A DNA stretch of 7,188 nucleotides, taken from NCBI GenBank assembly GCA_000433335.1, contig HF996733.1, positions 1 to 7,188 of the forward strand, in the 5' to 3' direction. Positions 6,163-7,188 of the stretch are shown in pieces. The first letter of the stretch is position 1. Every line of letters begins with the position of its first letter. The position numbers and the translations under genes were made by a program. Source of the stretch: Clostridium sp. CAG:1219 (GTDB lineage Bacteria > Bacillota > Clostridia > TANB77 > CAG-465). A model generated the notes under the pieces. That model did no database searches. It was not told where the DNA came from and was given only the letters and a program-made list of their open reading frames with translations.

Positions 6163-7188
6163 TTACTGCCAACTAAGTATTGGGTAACCATTGTTTACGT
6201 TTTTTGTATCCTCTTTAAATGCGTTATCCCCATTTACTACTTCAATTATTGTTTTTGGCATAATTTCAATTTCATTTGCATATGTATTTTCACTTGTTTT
6301 ATCTATTGAGCCAAACCCCTTCAAATAACTTCCTTTTATATAATAATTATCTTTAATTGACCATCCACTATAATTAGTAGTCCCAAATTTACCCGCAATG
6401 GCCCCAGTCTTTTTTTCATTTTGTGATTCAACTATTCCTTTATTATAACAATTCTCTATAGCTTTACAACCAACTACCCCTGCTATTCCTCCTGTATTAT
6501 TATTTAAAGTTCCTATTACTTTTCCAACATTATAACAATTTCTTATTAAATTGGGTTGCGCTGCTATACCACCACATGCTCCATTATCTTGTTCTCCAAT
6601 TTTAATCTCACCAGTATTATAACAATTTTCAACCAAAATACTAGAATGTGAATTTCCTACTATTCCACCAACGTACTTTTTGGCACTAACGTTTCCAATA
6701 TTATAGCAATTTGATATGTTCTTGTAAGACGATCCTACTATTCCACCGCAATAGCTTCCTTCTGATAATAAATTTCCAATATTGTAACAATTTAATACTT
6801 GCCCATAACATTCACCAACAATTCCACCAATAATACCTGTACCTTCTATTGATGCTTTATTATAGCAATTTTCAATACTACACGAAGAACCTAAATACCC
6901 TGTTATAGCTCCAACTGTTCTTGTAGTTATAATTTTCCCTGATTCAACACCTATATTTTTAATATATCCACTTAAAACCCTCTCAAATATTCCTTGCCAA
7001 GATCCTGCATTGCTATTTATTGATAGATTATATATTTTTTTATGATTTCCATCTAAATACCCTCTAAAATCCTTACATATCCATTCTATATTGTTTAAAT
7101 CTATGTCATTTTCTATTTTATAATATGATCCATTATTATTAGTAGCAAGATATCTAAATTCTTTTGCGGTTTCTATTATATATGGATT
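6163..7188 (-). CDS. GLUG/NCYN-repeat surface protein, C-terminal 341 residues (5' end outside the window)
   Basis: The frame is open without a stop from the TAA at 6163-6165 to the right edge, so the gene enters from outside. A TTG at 6636 is just an internal codon. The visible part begins with the adhesin lead-in NPYIIETAKEFRYLA, YYKIENDIDLN, FRGYLDGNHKKIYNLSI and IKNIGVESGKI, and then has tandem repeats of the form GGIVGxxxxxIxNCYNxGxV, the GLUG pattern of parallel beta-helix surface proteins. NCYN occurs at 6859-6870, 6781-6792, 6700-6711, 6619-6630, 6529-6540 and 6442-6453, with a degenerate NYY at the end. A non-repeat tail follows, finishing NGYPILSWQ, typical for this type. No LPXTG anchor or choline-binding motif is visible at the C-terminus, so attachment, if any, must lie in the missing N-terminal part. 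Role: probably surface adhesion or matrix; the ligand is unknown. Confidence 0.85.
   Translation of the reverse strand, partial: NPYIIETAKEFRYLATNNNGSYYKIENDIDLNNIEWICKDFRGYLDGNHKKIYNLSINSNAGSWQGIFERVLSGYIKNIGVESGKIITTRTVGAITGYLGSSCSIENCYNKASIEGTGIIGGIVGECYGQVLNCYNIGNLLSEGSYCGGIVGSSYKNISNCYNIGNVSAKKYVGGIVGNSHSSILVENCYNTGEIKIGEQDNGACGGIAAQPNLIRNCYNVGKVIGTLNNNTGGIAGVVGCKAIENCYNKGIVESQNEKKTGAIAGKFGTTNYSGWSIKDNYYIKGSYLKGFGSIDKTSENTYANEIEIMPKTIIEVVNGDNAFKEDTKNVNNGYPILSWQ
6442..6870 (-). repeat. Tandem coding repeat array (NCYN/GLUG), six units
   Basis: The six NCYN tetrapeptides are spaced 26, 27, 27, 30 and 29 codons apart, reading in the coding direction. At DNA level each has a core close to TTATARCAATT on the plus strand, while the segments between diverge strongly. 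That argues for an old, amino-acid-selected repeat rather than recent duplication. Short insertions in the fourth and fifth units account for the longer spacing. Confidence 0.75.

Noticed and set aside
5901..6309. Two overlapping plus-strand frames (5901-6116 and 6013-6309)
   Set aside because: They cross the DUF5050 start, its promoters, the terminator and the GLUG 3' end, and have AT-driven hydrophobic composition and no ribosome binding site.
6442..6870. Regularly spaced TTATARCAATT motifs that could suggest a CRISPR-like array
   Set aside because: The motif is only about 11 bp, the spacing is 78-90 bp in whole codons, and it encodes the NCYN unit of a surface protein.

Overview
The window is very AT-rich (both coding and intergenic DNA) with strong AGGAGG-type ribosome binding sites, sigma-A-like promoters, several TTG and GTG starts and short intergenic gaps. 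This fits a low-GC Firmicute, most likely a Clostridia-type organism; I cannot name the genus. Nearly everything is on the minus strand, so it is best read from high to low coordinates. One gene, the polysaccharide deacetylase, is on the plus strand.

Right end (6163-7188, minus): the last 341 residues of a GLUG/NCYN-repeat surface protein whose start lies outside the window. It ends at a strong hairpin terminator (6118-6150). Next (4876-6018, minus) is a membrane-anchored DUF5050-type beta-propeller-like protein, preceded by two overlapping promoter candidates. It converges on a membrane-anchored NodB-family polysaccharide deacetylase (4051-4857, plus). The two genes share one bidirectional terminator that contains both stop codons. 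These three genes form an envelope/surface section.

Middle (3288-3906, minus): a histidine phosphatase (phosphoglycerate mutase-like) gene, divergent from the deacetylase and broken by a one-base frameshift. The divergent intergenic region has a 10-bp-arm inverted repeat that overlaps both promoters.

Left half (212-3142, minus): an apparent operon driven by a near-consensus extended -10 promoter. It holds ruvB (Holliday junction helicase motor), a 4-bp-overlapping queH (epoxyqueuosine reductase) fused to a C-terminal GNAT acetyltransferase domain, a stand-alone GNAT gene that looks damaged (apparent internal deletion plus premature stop), and a four-helix membrane protein. ruvA and ruvC are not beside ruvB here. 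At the left edge, a TTG-started gene with a basic N-terminus and one hydrophobic segment (1-111, minus) runs out of the window.

The points I consider most worth a second look are the QueH-GNAT fusion, the two visibly decaying or interrupted genes, and the palindrome between the divergent promoters. I see no CRISPR array, mobile element, tRNA, rRNA or recognisable defence system.
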